Positions 1 to 11,262 of a DNA stretch of 64,000 bases are shown in pieces. Made by a program: the position numbers and the translations under genes. The stretch lies in the NCBI GenBank assembly GCA_949987705.1, contig OX465282.1:82572070-82636069 (forward strand), read 5' to 3'. Under the pieces are notes generated by a model, which saw only the letters and a list, made by a program, of their open reading frames with translations, did not search any database and was not told the DNA's origin. Position 1 is the stretch's first letter. Each line of letters starts with the position of its first letter. The stretch comes from Thereva unica. Taxonomy: Eukaryota; Arthropoda; Insecta; Diptera; Therevidae.

Positions 1-252
1 TTTCCTTGGTCAGCATTTCATGCATTCAATAAAAAAAATTAAGTTTATCTTCGAGGTGTTTGTTTTCAGCTAATTCAGCATTTAAATTATGTTAGCTTTA
101 AACCAAAAGAAGAGAATGAGAAAATTTATATTATAGGTACATATATATTTTTGTGGTTTTTGCATTTATAACACGTGCTTGGGCACGGGTGACTGCGTTG
201 CATCTTTGGTTGTGGCCTCCTGCGGTGCGTGAACTATTGCCTTGACAGTGAA
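1..252. other. Unclassified AT-rich left edge
   Basis: No protein family is recognisable here. Gypsy1 RT homology stops near 253, and the last bases before the stop show an 18-bp unit (GTGAACTATTGCCTTGAC) duplicated at 229-246 and 248-265. The junction may be a small rearrangement, so the downstream RNase H and integrase of Gypsy1 are not visible and may be deleted or lie left of the window. Confidence 0.5.
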
Positions 253-1346
253 CTATTGCCTTGACGGGAATACTTGGACGCACGCCGTCTTCTTGGGGTC
301 TGGGAGCGCTCCTTTCTCTGAGCAGATGTGCCCAAGGTAGACTACCTCCTTTCGTAGGAATTGGCACTTTTCGGACTTCAACTTGAGGTTATGCTCCCTC
401 AGTTTGTCGAAAACCTTTCTGAGCTTCTGGTTTTGGTCTTCAAGGCTGTTACCATAGATGACAATGTCATCTAGGTAGACGAAACATTCTAGGCCCTGAA
501 GTCCGGTGAGTACATAGTTTATTAATCTTTGGAACGTAGCCGGGGCCCCTTTTAACCCGAACGGCATACGTTTGAACTCGTAGTGCCCGTAATTGGTGCT
601 GAAGGCGGTTTTATCTTGATCTCTGGGATCGACCAGAACTTGGTGATAGCCGCTGGCTAGATCAAGAGTGGGGAAGTAACGAGAATCTCCTAGCTGGTCT
701 AAGATCTCTTCTATGCGTGGCAATGGGAAGGCGTCGCCAATTGTTTTTCCGTTAAGTTTACGAAAATCAACGACGACTCGCCACTTTTTCTCACCGTCGG
801 CGCCTGCCTTCTTGGGGACTAGTAGGAGTGGGGAGTTCCATGGGCTTTTGCTAGGCTGTACTATATCGTTTTCCAGCATTTCTTGTAGCTGATCATTTAT
901 TATCTGCCTCTGACTTTCTGGCAGTCGGTACATCTTCTGGTTTATGGGTGTCTGGTCCCGTATTAAAGGTATTTCGTGTTGGATGGCGGTTGTATGCGTG
1001 AGGAGATCGCCCTTTAGATGGAAAATATCGTGGTATTAGTAGCAGAGGTCGGTAATCGACTGTATTTCCTACGCGCTTAGGTTTTCGTCCAGATTCAACT
1101 CCTTTTTGATCTGTTCTAAGCGGGCTTCGAGGTCTTGTGAGACCGGGTATTCGGGGTTTGGAGATGAATACCGGATGTGTTTAATTCTTGCCTCGGTTTT
1201 GCTCTTTGAGGTTTGCGTACCTAATCGCTTGCTTTTGAGGAGTTTAGAGGCAGGGGTGTATGGTGGCTTTGTTTGGGAAGTTGTTCCCTTTTTCTTTCTT
1301 ATGGAGGAGGGTGATGGAGTTTGTTGGCCAACTCAAGCACCGTTAG
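253..1346 (-). pseudogene. Gypsy1 pol: reverse transcriptase (Ty3/Gypsy, errantivirus-like)
   Basis: This reverse transcriptase fragment would copy element RNA into cDNA. The open stretch 253-933 shows the Ty3/Gypsy order: KKWRVVVDFRKLN, FPLPRIEEILDQLG, FPTLDLASGYHQV, FKRMPFGLKGAPATFQRL, the catalytic FVYLDDIVIY box, then LKSEKCQFLRKEVVYLGH. Upstream, 934-1346 continues in other frames (for example HEIPLIRDQTPINQKMYRLP at 934-1000) with stops, so the gene is broken. The upstream half of the same element (protease) resumes at 28066 beyond the Copia insertion. Sequence style resembles the 17.6/297/gypsy group, supported by the tRNA-Ser-like primer site at 40.6 kb. The product is truncated after LPDPKKT, where thumb and RNase H should follow. 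Confidence 0.85.
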
Positions 1347-1487
1347 TGTAAAATGATACGACGTGTTCGGTGGCACACAAGTGAATGAGAAAATTTATTG
1401 CGTATAGCTTTTATACATTCATGACATAATATTATAATTCACAATAGATGGCAGTAATGGTAATCTTATTTTGATATAATATTAAAA
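1347..1487 (-). repeat. Copia 3' LTR
   Basis: This LTR of about 141 bp matches the split copy at 5574-5660 plus 28012-28065. Read on the minus strand it has a TATA box (TATAAAAGC) followed by AATAAA, as expected for promoter and polyadenylation signals. A purine-rich tract (minus strand AAGTAGGGG, plus-strand 1488-1496) lies just inside and is the likely plus-strand primer. Confidence 0.85.
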
Positions 1488-1555
1488 CCCCTACTTATCA
1501 AAATAATGTAGATACACACAACAATTAACTCATCTTAACTAAACAAAACAAAATA

Positions 1556-4095
1556 TTACATAACTTTTACATCCTGTATTTCTAACAACTGCATAAAGTA
1601 ATACTGCTTACTACTTCCTAAGCCTTTTGTAAACAGGTCTGCTGGCATGTTAGCTGTTTCCAAATATTTCAGTTCAATTTTGTTATCAGCAATACATTCT
1701 CTGCAAAAGTGGTAACGAATATCAATGTGCTTGGTTCTTTTATTAAAACTATTATTTGAACACAGCTTAAGTGCACCTTGGTTATCATTAAATAAAGTAA
1801 TGGTGTATGTCTCATTAATTATTTCTTTTGATAAATTATGCAAATAAATAGCTTCTTTACAGGCATCAGCTATACTCATGTATTCTGCTTCTGTGTTGGA
1901 GAGGGCAACTGTTTTTTGTTTTTTGCCTCCCATGAAACAAGGCTACCAGCTAATGTAAAACATAAACCTGTGTAAGACCTTCTGTCTATGACATTAGTCC
2001 CCCAATCTGCATCAACAAATCCTTCTAATTTAGAATTACCACATCTAGAATATTTTAATCCAAAATACTTAGTTTTCTTAAGATATTTCAAAATTCGTTT
2101 AGCATATGCCCAAGTTTCCTGATTATAGCAATTATTAAATTGACTTAGGAAACTTACTGAATATGCTAAGTCCGGTCTTGTTAAAACTGCCAAATACATG
2201 AGCCCACCAATGAGTTGTTGAAAAGGTATCTGCCTGTTACAATTTTTATATACAAAGTTAATGTTCAGCTTAGACTCCAAGGTGTATCAGCTACTTTACA
2301 ATCTGCCATGTTAAATCTATTTAACAACTGATTAACATAATTCTCTTGGCTTAATGTAACTGTACCATTAATTTTATCTATATTAACAGTCATTCCTAAA
2401 CAATTTTTAACTTGTCCTAAATCTTTTAATTTGAATTTTAAAGCTAATGCCTTTTTCAAATCATTACATTCAATATTATCATTTGTAAACACAAAAAAAT
2501 CATCAACGTATAAAGTTATTATAGTTTTCTTACCATTATACATTTTAGTATACAAGCATGGTTCTAGTTTGGAGCGTTTATAACCATAGTCAATAAGACA
2601 TTCATCAACTTTCTTGTTGGCCCTTGAAGATTGCTTTAGACCATAAATTGCTTTATTCAATTTAAGTACTTTATTATTTTGGTTGTTTTGAAAGCTTGGC
2701 AAACCTTCTGGTATTTGCATGTAAATTGTTTCTTCAAGGTCCCCATTCAAGAACGCTGTAGTGACATCGAGATGTGTAATGTCTAATCCCAGTTTAACAG
2801 ATAATGCAAACAGTAATCTCAAAGTTGAATGCCTTACTACAGGCGAGAAAATCTCTGAATAGTCCACATTTTGCTTCTGCATATATCCTTTAGCCACTAA
2901 ACGAGCACGGTAACGAACGCTTTCATCGCTGTTCATTTTTTTTACGCAGTACCCACTTACACTTCACTACAGTTTCACCATTCTTTGGCATATCCGCTAA
3001 CTCCCATGCATTATTTTCCTCAAAACACTGGAATTCTTCCTTTACTGCCTGTAACCACTGTTCCTTTTCTGCTCCTTGTAGTGCTTCTTTTAGACTTAGC
3101 CCACAAGCATCCTCAAATACTTCCTCAGGAAAACACATATATGATATCCCATATCTTCCTGGTCTTCTTCTAATTCTGCTGGGTCTCAAATTTACCTCAG
3201 GAGAGCCATTAGCATCTTCATATTCACTAGGAATATAAGTACTATCTGAGCTATATGATGTTTCGATTAGTGTATCCTCATCAGTCATTATTTCATTTGA
3301 ATTTTCATCTCTAATAATTGTGTCCCCTACTGAAGACGAGTTTTGGCCCCTTTCTGTTATTGGTATACTGATCTCAAGGTTCTTCTCGTCTTCCATGATG
3401 ATGACATCTCTGCTAGTTGTCACACGTTTCGTTCTAGGATTGTAAATTCGGTAACCTTTGACGTCCTCTGGATAACCCACTAGTATATGCTTCTCAGACT
3501 TTCTGTCCCATTTTTGCCGTTTCTCTTTAGCCACATGAACCATGATTTCGCTACCGAAAATACGTAAGTGACTTAGATCAGGTTTGCATCCAGTCCAGAC
3601 TTCATAAGGCGTCTTTTCATTAAGAGCAGGAAGAACAGTACGATTTTGTAAATAAACGGCAGTATTGGTGGCCTCTGCCCAGAATTCTTTACCCATATTC
3701 GCATCAAATAACAAGCATCTGGCTTTCTCTACTATCGTACGATTATTACGCTCTGATAAGCCATTTTGTTCAGGAGTATATGGGTTACTTCTTTGGTGAA
3801 TGATACCTTCATTCTTGAGATATGAGTCAAATTCTATATTACAATATTCACACCCATTATCGCTTCTCAGTATTTTTATTTTCATATTAGTTTGTTTCTC
3901 AACTTTCGCTTTAAATTCTGTAAAACATTTGAGTGCTTCACTTTTATTTTTAATGAAATAAACAAACGTCATTCGACTACAGTCATCAATGAATAATATA
4001 AAATACCTAGAACCTGCTAATGATTCATGCTCCATAGGTCCACAAATATCAGTGTGAACTAAATGAAGTAATTCGTTGCTTCTTGAGCCATCATT
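1556..4095 (-). pseudogene. Copia pol: integrase, reverse transcriptase, RNase H (broken)
   Basis: This continues the Copia polyprotein. The integrase core (2923-4095) shows FILFIDDCSRM, KILRSDNGCEY and NPYTPEQNGLSERNNRTI, the D-D35-E pattern with the E in the last motif. The reverse transcriptase (2265-2936) shows ARLVAKGYMQ, ITHLDVTTAFLNGDLEE and TLYVDDFFVF, the Copia form of the YVDD box. RNase H (1556-2280) ends with EAEYMSIADACKEA and a terminal LFTKGL. A TAA interrupts the frame near 4095. Frameshifts occur in an A/T run near 2936, near 2270 and near 1900. The protein cannot be made intact, although each domain is well preserved. Confidence 0.9.
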
Positions 4096-5442
4096 TTAGA
4101 ATGGCAAACGACACTGCTTACCTTCACAGCAAACTGTACATGATGTCTTGTCTAGATTAACCTTTTCTTCAAGGTTCATTCCTTCAACAGCACTTGTCAT
4201 TTTATTTAGGTATTTACTATTGACATGACCTAATCGACGATGCCAAGTATTTCCTGATACAGCCAAATTAGTACCTTCATTGTCAGGTACTGTCAACTTG
4301 TACACTCCATTAATTAACACAGCTGTGGCTACTTGTTCATTGTTTCTGTTATATGCTTCGCAGCCATTTTCTGTAAACTGAACTTTATTACCGGATTTTA
4401 TTAACTTGCTCACTGACAACAGGTTTGTAGTCAATCCTGGAGCACATGATACATCCTTGACTGGAATTTCAAATTCACATTGATCAGTTTTAGTTACAAT
4501 GGTCACATCTCCGGAACATAGTACTTGCAACCTTTCACTATTAGCAACACATATATATTTCTTTTTGTGATATGTAGCATTCTCAATCCACTGTTCATTG
4601 GCAGTTAGGTGTATGCTCGCGCCAGAATCTATGTACCAGTCATATTTATTAAATTTGCAACTTAAAAACACCGCACTGAATGCATTACTGTGTTTACTTT
4701 GATTGGTATTATCATTACTTGTGCATTGATTCTTGTAATGCCCGATTTGTTTACACCGATAGCACTTGACATTACTTTTGATACCAACATTAACATTTGG
4801 TTGCATTTGTTTTCTATTTATTAATTTATTATTTTTCTTATGTTGCCATTTCTGTATGCTACTAGCGAATGCACTGCTAACTTCATCTGATTGATTTTTT
4901 TTGCTCACTTCCGGTTCTATATCCATTAATTTTGTTCTAATGGCGTCTGTCGTGATCTGAATGCCTGAATGCTCAATCGCCATGATCATCGGCATGAATT
5001 TTTCTGTTAATCCTGCTAATAGTAAGCAACCGATCCACTCGTCACTAATTTTGAATCCTGTGCCACTTAACTTTTGTCCCGTTTCGACTATTTGCGTTAC
5101 GTAAGACTGCATAGAAACACAATTTTCCAGGCGTGTTGAGATCAAATTACGTAAAAGAGATATTCTTCTTGTAAATCCTGAGTCATCAAATAATGCCTTT
5201 AGCTTGTTCCATAGCTCCAACGTGGTCTCCACGTCCTTAATATGTACATATAACGCACTGTCTATAGTCATTATTAATTTTGCTTTGGTTCTCGCGTCAT
5301 CTGCGGCTTCTATCTCCCTCTCAGTTTCTGGCTTGATGCAGTGCACCATATCCTCCAGGATAAGAAAATCCGCGGCGAAAATCCATTCATTGTAGTTTTC
5401 CCGGCCTCTTAGTTTGGGAACATTTACTAAATAATTCGTCAT
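4096..5442 (-). pseudogene. Copia gag and protease with pre-integrase domain
   Basis: This N-terminal part of the Copia polyprotein forms the particle and matures it. Its 448 codons start at the only ATG after the leader. The gag (residues about 1-190, UBN2-like) begins MTNYLVNVPKLRGRENYNEW. A zinc knuckle CYRCKQIGHYKNQC lies near residue 230. The aspartic protease has WYIDSGASIHLT near 270. The GAG-pre-integrase motif WHRRLGHVNSKYLNKM lies near 405, with a zinc-binding C-x2-C before the end. An in-frame stop at 4095 separates it from the integrase, so I call the whole a pseudogene, though this segment alone is open. Confidence 0.9.
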
Positions 5443-5560
5443 TCCTGCAAACTTTTATTTTAATTTAATTTCGTTTACTTAATTAGCCCGTCAATAAAAA
5501 TTTTCACTTATTTTTATTTTTTTTTTTTTTATTCAAAGACTGCTAGATTTAAAAAAATTC

Positions 5561-5573
5561 TGGGCCCATAACC
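5561..5573 (-). promoter_or_regulatory. Copia primer binding site, initiator tRNA-Met half-molecule type
   Basis: Directly inside the 5' LTR the minus strand reads GGTTATGGGCCCAGAA. This resembles the Drosophila copia primer site, which pairs with an internal stretch of initiator tRNA-Met (a cleaved half tRNA), not with a 3' CCA end. The match is from memory. Confidence 0.75.
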
Positions 5574-5660
5574 TGTAAAATGATACGACGTGTTCGGTGG
5601 CACACAAGTGAATGAGAAAATTTATTGCGTATAGCTTTTATACATTCATGACATAATATT
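5574..5660 (-). repeat. Copia 5' LTR, promoter-distal piece
   Basis: Identical to the start of 1347-1487 up to ATAATATT, where the EnSpm-like transposon begins. The remaining 54 bases resume at 28012. The interrupted site reads ...ATATT/TTATAATTC against ATATTATAATTC in the intact LTR, so the target duplication is about 2 bp (TT). Confidence 0.9.
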
Positions 5661-6199
5661 CCCAGCGGGAAATTGAGTGCTCCAAAATCACTGAAAGAGC
5701 TCTCCAACGGAAGCATGGAGAACTCCTTTTCTGCTCCCTCTTCATATATTTTTTAACATTACATGTCCGCAGAGGCTAGCACTCCATTTTACCTTCCGTA
5801 GGAGCACTCCAAAAATGATGTTGGTAAGGCAATATGAAGCATATAAAAGCTCTTTCAGCTTTTACAGTGGAAAACGAAATTAGAGTGCCTTCAAAAGAAT
5901 ACACTTTCGTCGTTTGAAAACGAAATAGACAAGTTAAATAAATAATTATTAATAAAAAATTAAGTATATTTAATTTTTTCGTTAATAATAAAAAATACAA
6001 AAAAACTCCTTAATAAATTCAAAATTAAAAAGAGTAACAAAACATTATTTATCTATAATTTCAGTAAAATTATGCCAGCTAATAACAAAACAAGAGAATG
6101 ATCGTAAAGTATAATCGTTTAGAGAATAAAAATTAAATTCGTTGTTAATTCAAAGTAACAAAAAATGATTCCAATTTCTTTCACTTTTCAGCTATAAGT
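5661..6199. other. Left subterminal region of the EnSpm-like transposon
   Basis: No gene is visible. The first 160 bases carry GAGTGCTCC-type motifs and AGCTCTC/CTCCAA words. The remainder is AT-rich and probably includes the 3' untranslated region of the DUF4806-like gene. Confidence 0.6.
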
Positions 6200-7244
6200 T
6201 CAGTTTTTTAAGTTGTAGGATTTTCTATAAGATTTATTTTTCGCTACACGAAATCCTTCCCTCATTTGTTTTTCAAAATCTAAATAACCGAAATCTGCAC
6301 TTTTGACCGCATCTGTTATTTTTATAAATAAAGTAGTTATTAAAAAATAATATAGCAAAACATACAACATACCATAAACATATTCACTGAACAATTTCGT
6401 TTGTTTTATTGATATTTTGTTCTTTACACCATCCACGTTACAAGACATTTTTTTTTTTTTTTTACTCTAATTTTACTTCCTTATTTTAAGTATGTTTTGT
6501 TTGTTATACCACCTTTTTGTTGTACTAATTTAAGATTTATTCTTGTGTACAATGATTGGCCAATAAATAATAATAATAATAATCCCAGTTAACTTTTAGG
6601 ATGAATTCATTGGCAAAAAACAAATGCAAAGAACTTTTCATTTGTTGTTTTCCGATTATTGTTTTAATATACAGAACCTATTCAAAATCAAACAGATATT
6701 AATTATACAAATTATAATATATTTGTATTACCAAGTCATCATGATCAATATTTTCCAAATTATTTTCTGCGACTAGTAATTCTTTTCGGCTTTTTAAAGG
6801 GAAAATGTGAAGGTTTCTGTATTCCGGAAACAATTTTTTTGAAAATTGTTGTAATAATATATTTTGCCTATCTAATTTCCTATTTTGCGTTTCAAAATGT
6901 TCTTGGAAACCACTCAAAATGTCCGCCTGTTTTTGTAATGTATTTAAAATTTGTTCATTTGTTTTTCCTGTGGGAAAAGATATTTCAAATAAATAAATAA
7001 TTAAAAAATATTGATCATTTACCCAGTTCGTCTAATTTTTTTTTTAGGTTTTTATTTTCGATTAAAATTGGTCTAGTAGAATCTGAAAATTTGTAATTTT
7101 GATTTGAAAGTTAATGAAAACTAAATTATTAGTAATTGTATAAATGTATTTACCTTCATTTTCCTTAGTTGTTTGACTATGCAACCCGAGTGTTGCATTG
7201 GAACGGTAAACTGGTGTTGCATCAAAACGCTTCATAGATTTCAT
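6200..7244 (-). pseudogene. DUF4806-like accessory gene of the EnSpm-like transposon
   Basis: Three minus-strand pieces look like exons of one small gene. The first begins MKSMKRFDATPVYRSNATLG (7062-7244). The second (6699-6990) is a coiled-coil-like stretch with QILNTLQKQADILSGFQEHF, then FPLKSRKELLVAENNLEN. The last (6200-6300) ends ITDAVKSADFGYLDFEKQMR. The FPLKxxxELxxxExxL motif followed by a C-terminal AV stretch is how I remember DUF4806 domains, which in insects accompany this transposase type. By position it may correspond to the tnpA-like DNA-binding accessory protein of plant EnSpm; that is inference. The middle of the domain is missing or intronic. Confidence 0.5.
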
Positions 7245-7299
7245 TGTGACCTATAAAATTTAAAGGTTATTTTAAACAAAAAGCAATGCGGATCATACC

Positions 7300-7612
7300 T
7301 TAAATTCGACATTGGTGCAATATTGGAATAAAAACAAACCCATTATTTAAAGGTAAACACATTACTTTGCAGAGAATATCTTTTATTCTAAAATTTTCTG
7401 GTTCAATATTACGTTCCTCGACAAAGCATATTCCTAATGCCTCTTTAGAATTTACAGGTTCGGTGAAGAATGGTTCCATTTTACAAAATTTATGTCCAAT
7501 AATTTCTTCTTCTCCATTATCTTGTTTGATAAATCCCTCAATTTTTATTGGAATCAATGGATTGATGTAACAATAGTTATCCGGTCTTTTCGAACTTAAG
7601 TGAAATAAATCG
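7300..7612 (-). pseudogene. EnSpm-like transposase, C-terminal segment
   Basis: Reading leftward from about 7612 the frame gives SDCDLFHLSSKRPDNYCYI, then a conserved tail with KIEGFIKQDNGEEEIIGHKF and FRIKDILCKVMCLPLNNGFVF. This is the usual C-terminal end of the insect EnSpm-like transposases. It is separated from the rest of the gene by the foldback element at 7648-9474. The minus strand shows TTTTTTGTAG just before the segment, which could be a splice acceptor, so the foldback element may lie within an intron. Confidence 0.65.
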
Positions 7613-8265
7613 CAATCACTGTGCTACAAAAAAATAAAAATAAAATACACCCGACAAGTTACATAGTGTAGGCTGTTTATATGGTTGAATGATGCATAAA
7701 AATATTTTTGTTATATTTTTTGTACCCTCCAAATTTTATTTATTAACAAAAAACCGTTTTTACAAACTTTCCGCGGTAATCTATGAATATCTCAGTCGTT
7801 TTTCTAACGATTTTTAATATGTTATATGTTTTGGAAAGAGCGTTGTCAGACCTTTCAAATGATGTATGTCAATCTATTGTTTAAACAAATAAAGTCTAAG
7901 TTTTTATTACATAAGCCTTGAAAAAGTGATTTTTTTCTCAATTTTTTTAACTTTATCCGTTTTTTATTGTATAATGGAACAAAAGAATTAATAAAGTCAG
8001 GTTATATTCTGAAAGAAAATTTGTTCACGAACAAATTGGTGTATTGCTTTATTGAATTGGACCAAAACTGCGGAATCTATGCTATTTTTTCGTAACTAGA
8101 AAATATGGCCTATCATGTGTATAGCAGTGTGTATAATGAATTTATCTCAAATTTTTATTTAAATTTAAAAAATTGGGATAAAGTTTTTCTGATTTTGAGT
8201 AGAAACAACAATTAGTCCTTTTTTGTATAAGATTTTATTTTTTTTTCTTACATGTAAGACTTTTA

Positions 8266-8540
8266 TTAGAAATGTTTACGCGACCTTCGTCGTTTCAGAG
8301 AAGAATCGCTCGTCTCGCGTTTGAGCGACCAGCAGTAATCTGCTAACATATGTATTTGGTTTTTTCCGTGAAAACGCTGTTCAATCGACGCCAGTTCTTG
8401 ATGAAACCTTTCGCCTTGTTCATCACTGAATTTCCCGAGGTCCTCCGGAAAGAAGTCCAAATGTGAATGCAAGAAGTGAATTTTGATGGACATTCTGCAT
8501 CCCATGTCTCCGTAGGCTTGTAAAAATTCATTCCTTCCTT
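8266..8540 (-). pseudogene. C-terminal fragment of a TE-associated gene family (ends in ADYCWSLKRET)
   Basis: The frame shows NEFLQAYGDMGCRMSIKIHF, LHSHLDFFPEDLGKFSDEQG, ERFHQELASIEQRFHGKNQI and a terminal MLADYCWSLKRET before a basic tail. I recognise this as the C-terminus of a widespread protein family in arthropod and other invertebrate genomes that occurs in many copies; I do not know its biochemical role. The fragment reads toward the left arm and lacks everything upstream. Confidence 0.6.
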
Positions 8541-8607
8541 TTTATGTTCTTCATGCGAAAGTCGGGTTTTTCTCAAGTGTGTTTTTTGTGAATATTGTCA
8601 GTTAAGG

Positions 8608-8994
8608 ATGTGTGACAAACGCAATAAGTTCTGCTACGTTTGTGGTTTATTTGTGGATAAGCAACATCGCCGTGAATTTAAGAGAAATAGTACCGTGGTT
8701 GAAGCGTACAATCTTCACTTTGAGCGTAATTATAGTGAGAGTCGTTGGTATGAACCGGAATTTATATGTTCGACGTGCTCTTTAGCACTAAAAAAGTGGA
8801 AATCTAGTCAAAGTTATCAAGATGGTCTGCCATTTTCAAGTCCAATGGTTTGGCATCATCAAGTCATCCACAGACCACAAGACTGCTACTTTTGCGAAAC
8901 AAACCTCCAAGGTCAGCGCTTCAAAACGCGTAACAGTATACAGTATCCCGATGTGCTTACTGCTACAAAACCATGTCCAATTTTTCATATTTAG
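8608..8994 (+). pseudogene. N-terminal zinc-finger fragment of the same family (MCDKRNKFCYVCGLF)
   Basis: The 128-codon frame starts at an ATG and carries cysteine pairs CYVCGLF, FICSTCSLALKKW and DCYFCETNL, which look like zinc-binding knuckles. I recognise the start MCDKRNKFCYVCGLF as the N-terminus of the family whose C-terminus lies on the opposite strand at 8266-8540. The frame ends KPCPIFHI just before the right arm. The central part of the gene is absent, so this is a remnant. Confidence 0.6.
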
Positions 8995-9474
8995 GTCATA
9001 TTTCATACATAGGCCATATTTTCTAGTTACGAAAAAATAGCATAGATTCCGCAGTTTTGGTCCAATTCAATAAAGCAATACACCAATTTGTTCGTGAACA
9101 AATTTTCTTTCAGAATATAACCTGACTTTATTAATTCTTTTGTTCCATTATACATTAAAAAACGGATAAAGTTAAAAAAATTGAGAAAAAAATCACTTTT
9201 TCAAGGCTTATGTAATAAAAACTTAGACTTTATTTGTTTAAACAATAGATTGACATACATCATTTGAAAGGTCTGACAACGCTCTTTCCAAAACATATAA
9301 CATATTAAAAATCGTTAGAAAAACGACTGAGATATTCATAGATTACCGCGGAAAGTTTGTAAAAACGGTTTTTTGTTAATAAATAAAATTTGGAGGGTAC
9401 AAAAAATATAACAAAAATATTTTTATGCATCATTCAACCATATAAACAGCCTACACTATGTAACTTGTCGGGTG

Positions 9475-11116
9475 TATTTTCAGTGTTGCACCGTGAATTC
9501 ATGTAGACGGCTAAAGCTGTTGTATCGTATTTTTTAATTAAAATTCTTCCTATCCCATGTTTGGAATTTTTTTCTTTAATATTAATACTTTCAAGTGTTC
9601 GGTTATACAACTGTTCTAAAATTTTAGTTGGTTGTCGACAATCCTTTTTGATTTGTTGCAAAAAATTCTCAAATTTATATGTAGAAAAGCTATCTACATT
9701 CCCATAAAGTTTAACACATTCAGTTAAATGTAGCAAATTGTGAACATTATAAGTTATCTTGTCTTCTCCATAAATATATTTGTAATTATGAACAAATGTT
9801 GTTAACATCTCTTCCACGCAGGATAAATTTTGCTGGCAATTTTTTGGACAAGAAATTAATCTATAACATGCATGGAGAAGCAAAAAATGAACATACAAGT
9901 CGTCATCCAAAATATCTTTAAATAGTACTATTCCAGTGTATAGAAGTACTTGTCTGAATTCAATCGCTTTCCACCTTTTAACTTCAGAAATGCTTCTCGG
10001 CTTTCTTACAAACTCCTTTGGTATAAAGCCTTTCATTGCCATTAATTTTAAATTTAACATATTTTTTTTTTTTTTTCATTTTCAGTGATTTTTCTGCAAT
10101 TGTGTTTTCCTTTCAATATATTACAAATAATTCTTTTTCCCACCCCAAGATCTAACAAATGCATTACGTCCAAAGGGAATTGTGTTATCATTTTTATATA
10201 GATTTTTCTAAAATGTGATCGTTTTCTCTGAAAAATTGATTATGATGCAACTTGATCTTCGATTTTTAAAATCATCGTCCGTTAATAAGTCTGCTGAGGA
10301 AGCACTATAAGCAAGAGTTCTATTTATTCTTCGTCCTTTCTGGATACATTTCGAACACCCATGTGCGCTGGTATGACCAGTTGTACCAGTAACGAAAGCT
10401 CTTCCTGGTGCATCACAAATGAAAAGTCGTACTTTTAATTTTACTATCTTTTCATTTAATATGCATCCTTCAGATATTAAGGTCTCTACTTCCCTAACAA
10501 ATTCAGCCAAATACTCATTTATCATGTCAGGTTTACGTGGTCCAACAAAGGCCCCAATTAAAAAAGGTTTTATATTAATGCAATTAGATATTGCTCCCAA
10601 AATTGGCCAAAGTGTTGTTCCAGAACTTTTAAATAATGGAAGTCCATCTATTCCAACATCAATTTCAATTTGTTCACTTGTTTGTGGGAACTTCAGATTT
10701 ATTAGTTTTAATGATTTTTCTATTCCAAAATGAAAGTAATGCCCAGGACTGATTACAATTGGGATGATTTGGTTACTTTTAATTTCTAGTAATGTTTTCA
10801 ATGACTTTGGTACACGTAAGCCTGTAGTTCTTAAAATGTTTAGTAAATCATCACTGGCGGCTCTAGATATTCGATAAGTAGCGCACCAATCTCTTAAACT
10901 TTCTTTTAAATCAAATTCCCTTTCTTCTTTTTTTAGAATATCGCCAGTCAAGTTGGAATCTGGGTTTTGAAACTCTAATTGCTCTTGATTGTTATAATCG
11001 ATCTCGTTATTATTTTGTTGGTTTGTCATTGAATTTTCATTAACGATTAACAAGGTTTCTCTTTCTCCTAGTCGTCTAAAATGGCGTTTACTTATTCCAC
11101 ATATTTTTGTAGTCAT
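9475..11116 (-). pseudogene. EnSpm/tnp2-like transposase, N-terminal and central segments
   Basis: This is the transposase of the EnSpm-like element. The segment 10208-11116 starts MTTKICGISKRHFRRLGERE. It includes a short N-terminal block (LRDWCATYRISRAASDDLLN) and the catalytic-core motifs IDVGIDGLPLFKSSGTTLWP, AFVGPRKPDMINEYLAEFV, FICDAPGRAFVTGTTGH and HGCSKC. These line up with plant tnp2 motifs in order. The hallmark FPLDVMHLLDLGVGKRII lies at 10140-10190. A run of about 17 T on the plus strand near 10060-10077 marks a break. The segment 9475-10060 continues EFVRKPRSISEVKRWKAIEF and HNLLHLTECVKLYGNVDSFS, then is interrupted by the foldback element. Intron positions are uncertain. The I-like LINE inserted just 5' of the start codon. 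Confidence 0.75.
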
Positions 11117-11262
11117 GTTGATATAATTTAGTTTCAATCTTTTAGTTGGAATGTTATTTATTATTATTATTATTTCAAGAGGCAGGAAGGCCTGATGGCA
11201 CAACCGACCAAATTAAGCGCACACGGACCATGGATCCAAAAGGCGCTGAGACGTAAAGGTAC

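Larger units (their letters stand above)
7648..9474. mobile_element. Foldback DNA element with ~465-bp inverted repeats and a split captive gene
   Basis: Left arm 7648-8112 and right arm 9010-9474 are inverted copies beginning CACCCGACAAGTTACATAGT, and look nearly identical by eye. The flanks on both sides show TA, so a TA target duplication is possible but hard to separate from the A/T context. Between the arms lie two fragments of what appears to be one gene family, in divergent orientation (minus 8266-8540 and plus 8608-8994). No transposase catalytic motif is visible. The element interrupts the EnSpm-like transposase gene. Confidence 0.85.

Noticed and set aside
1106..1351. 81-codon plus-strand frame
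   Set aside because: Antisense to degenerate Gypsy1 pol and running into the Copia LTR.
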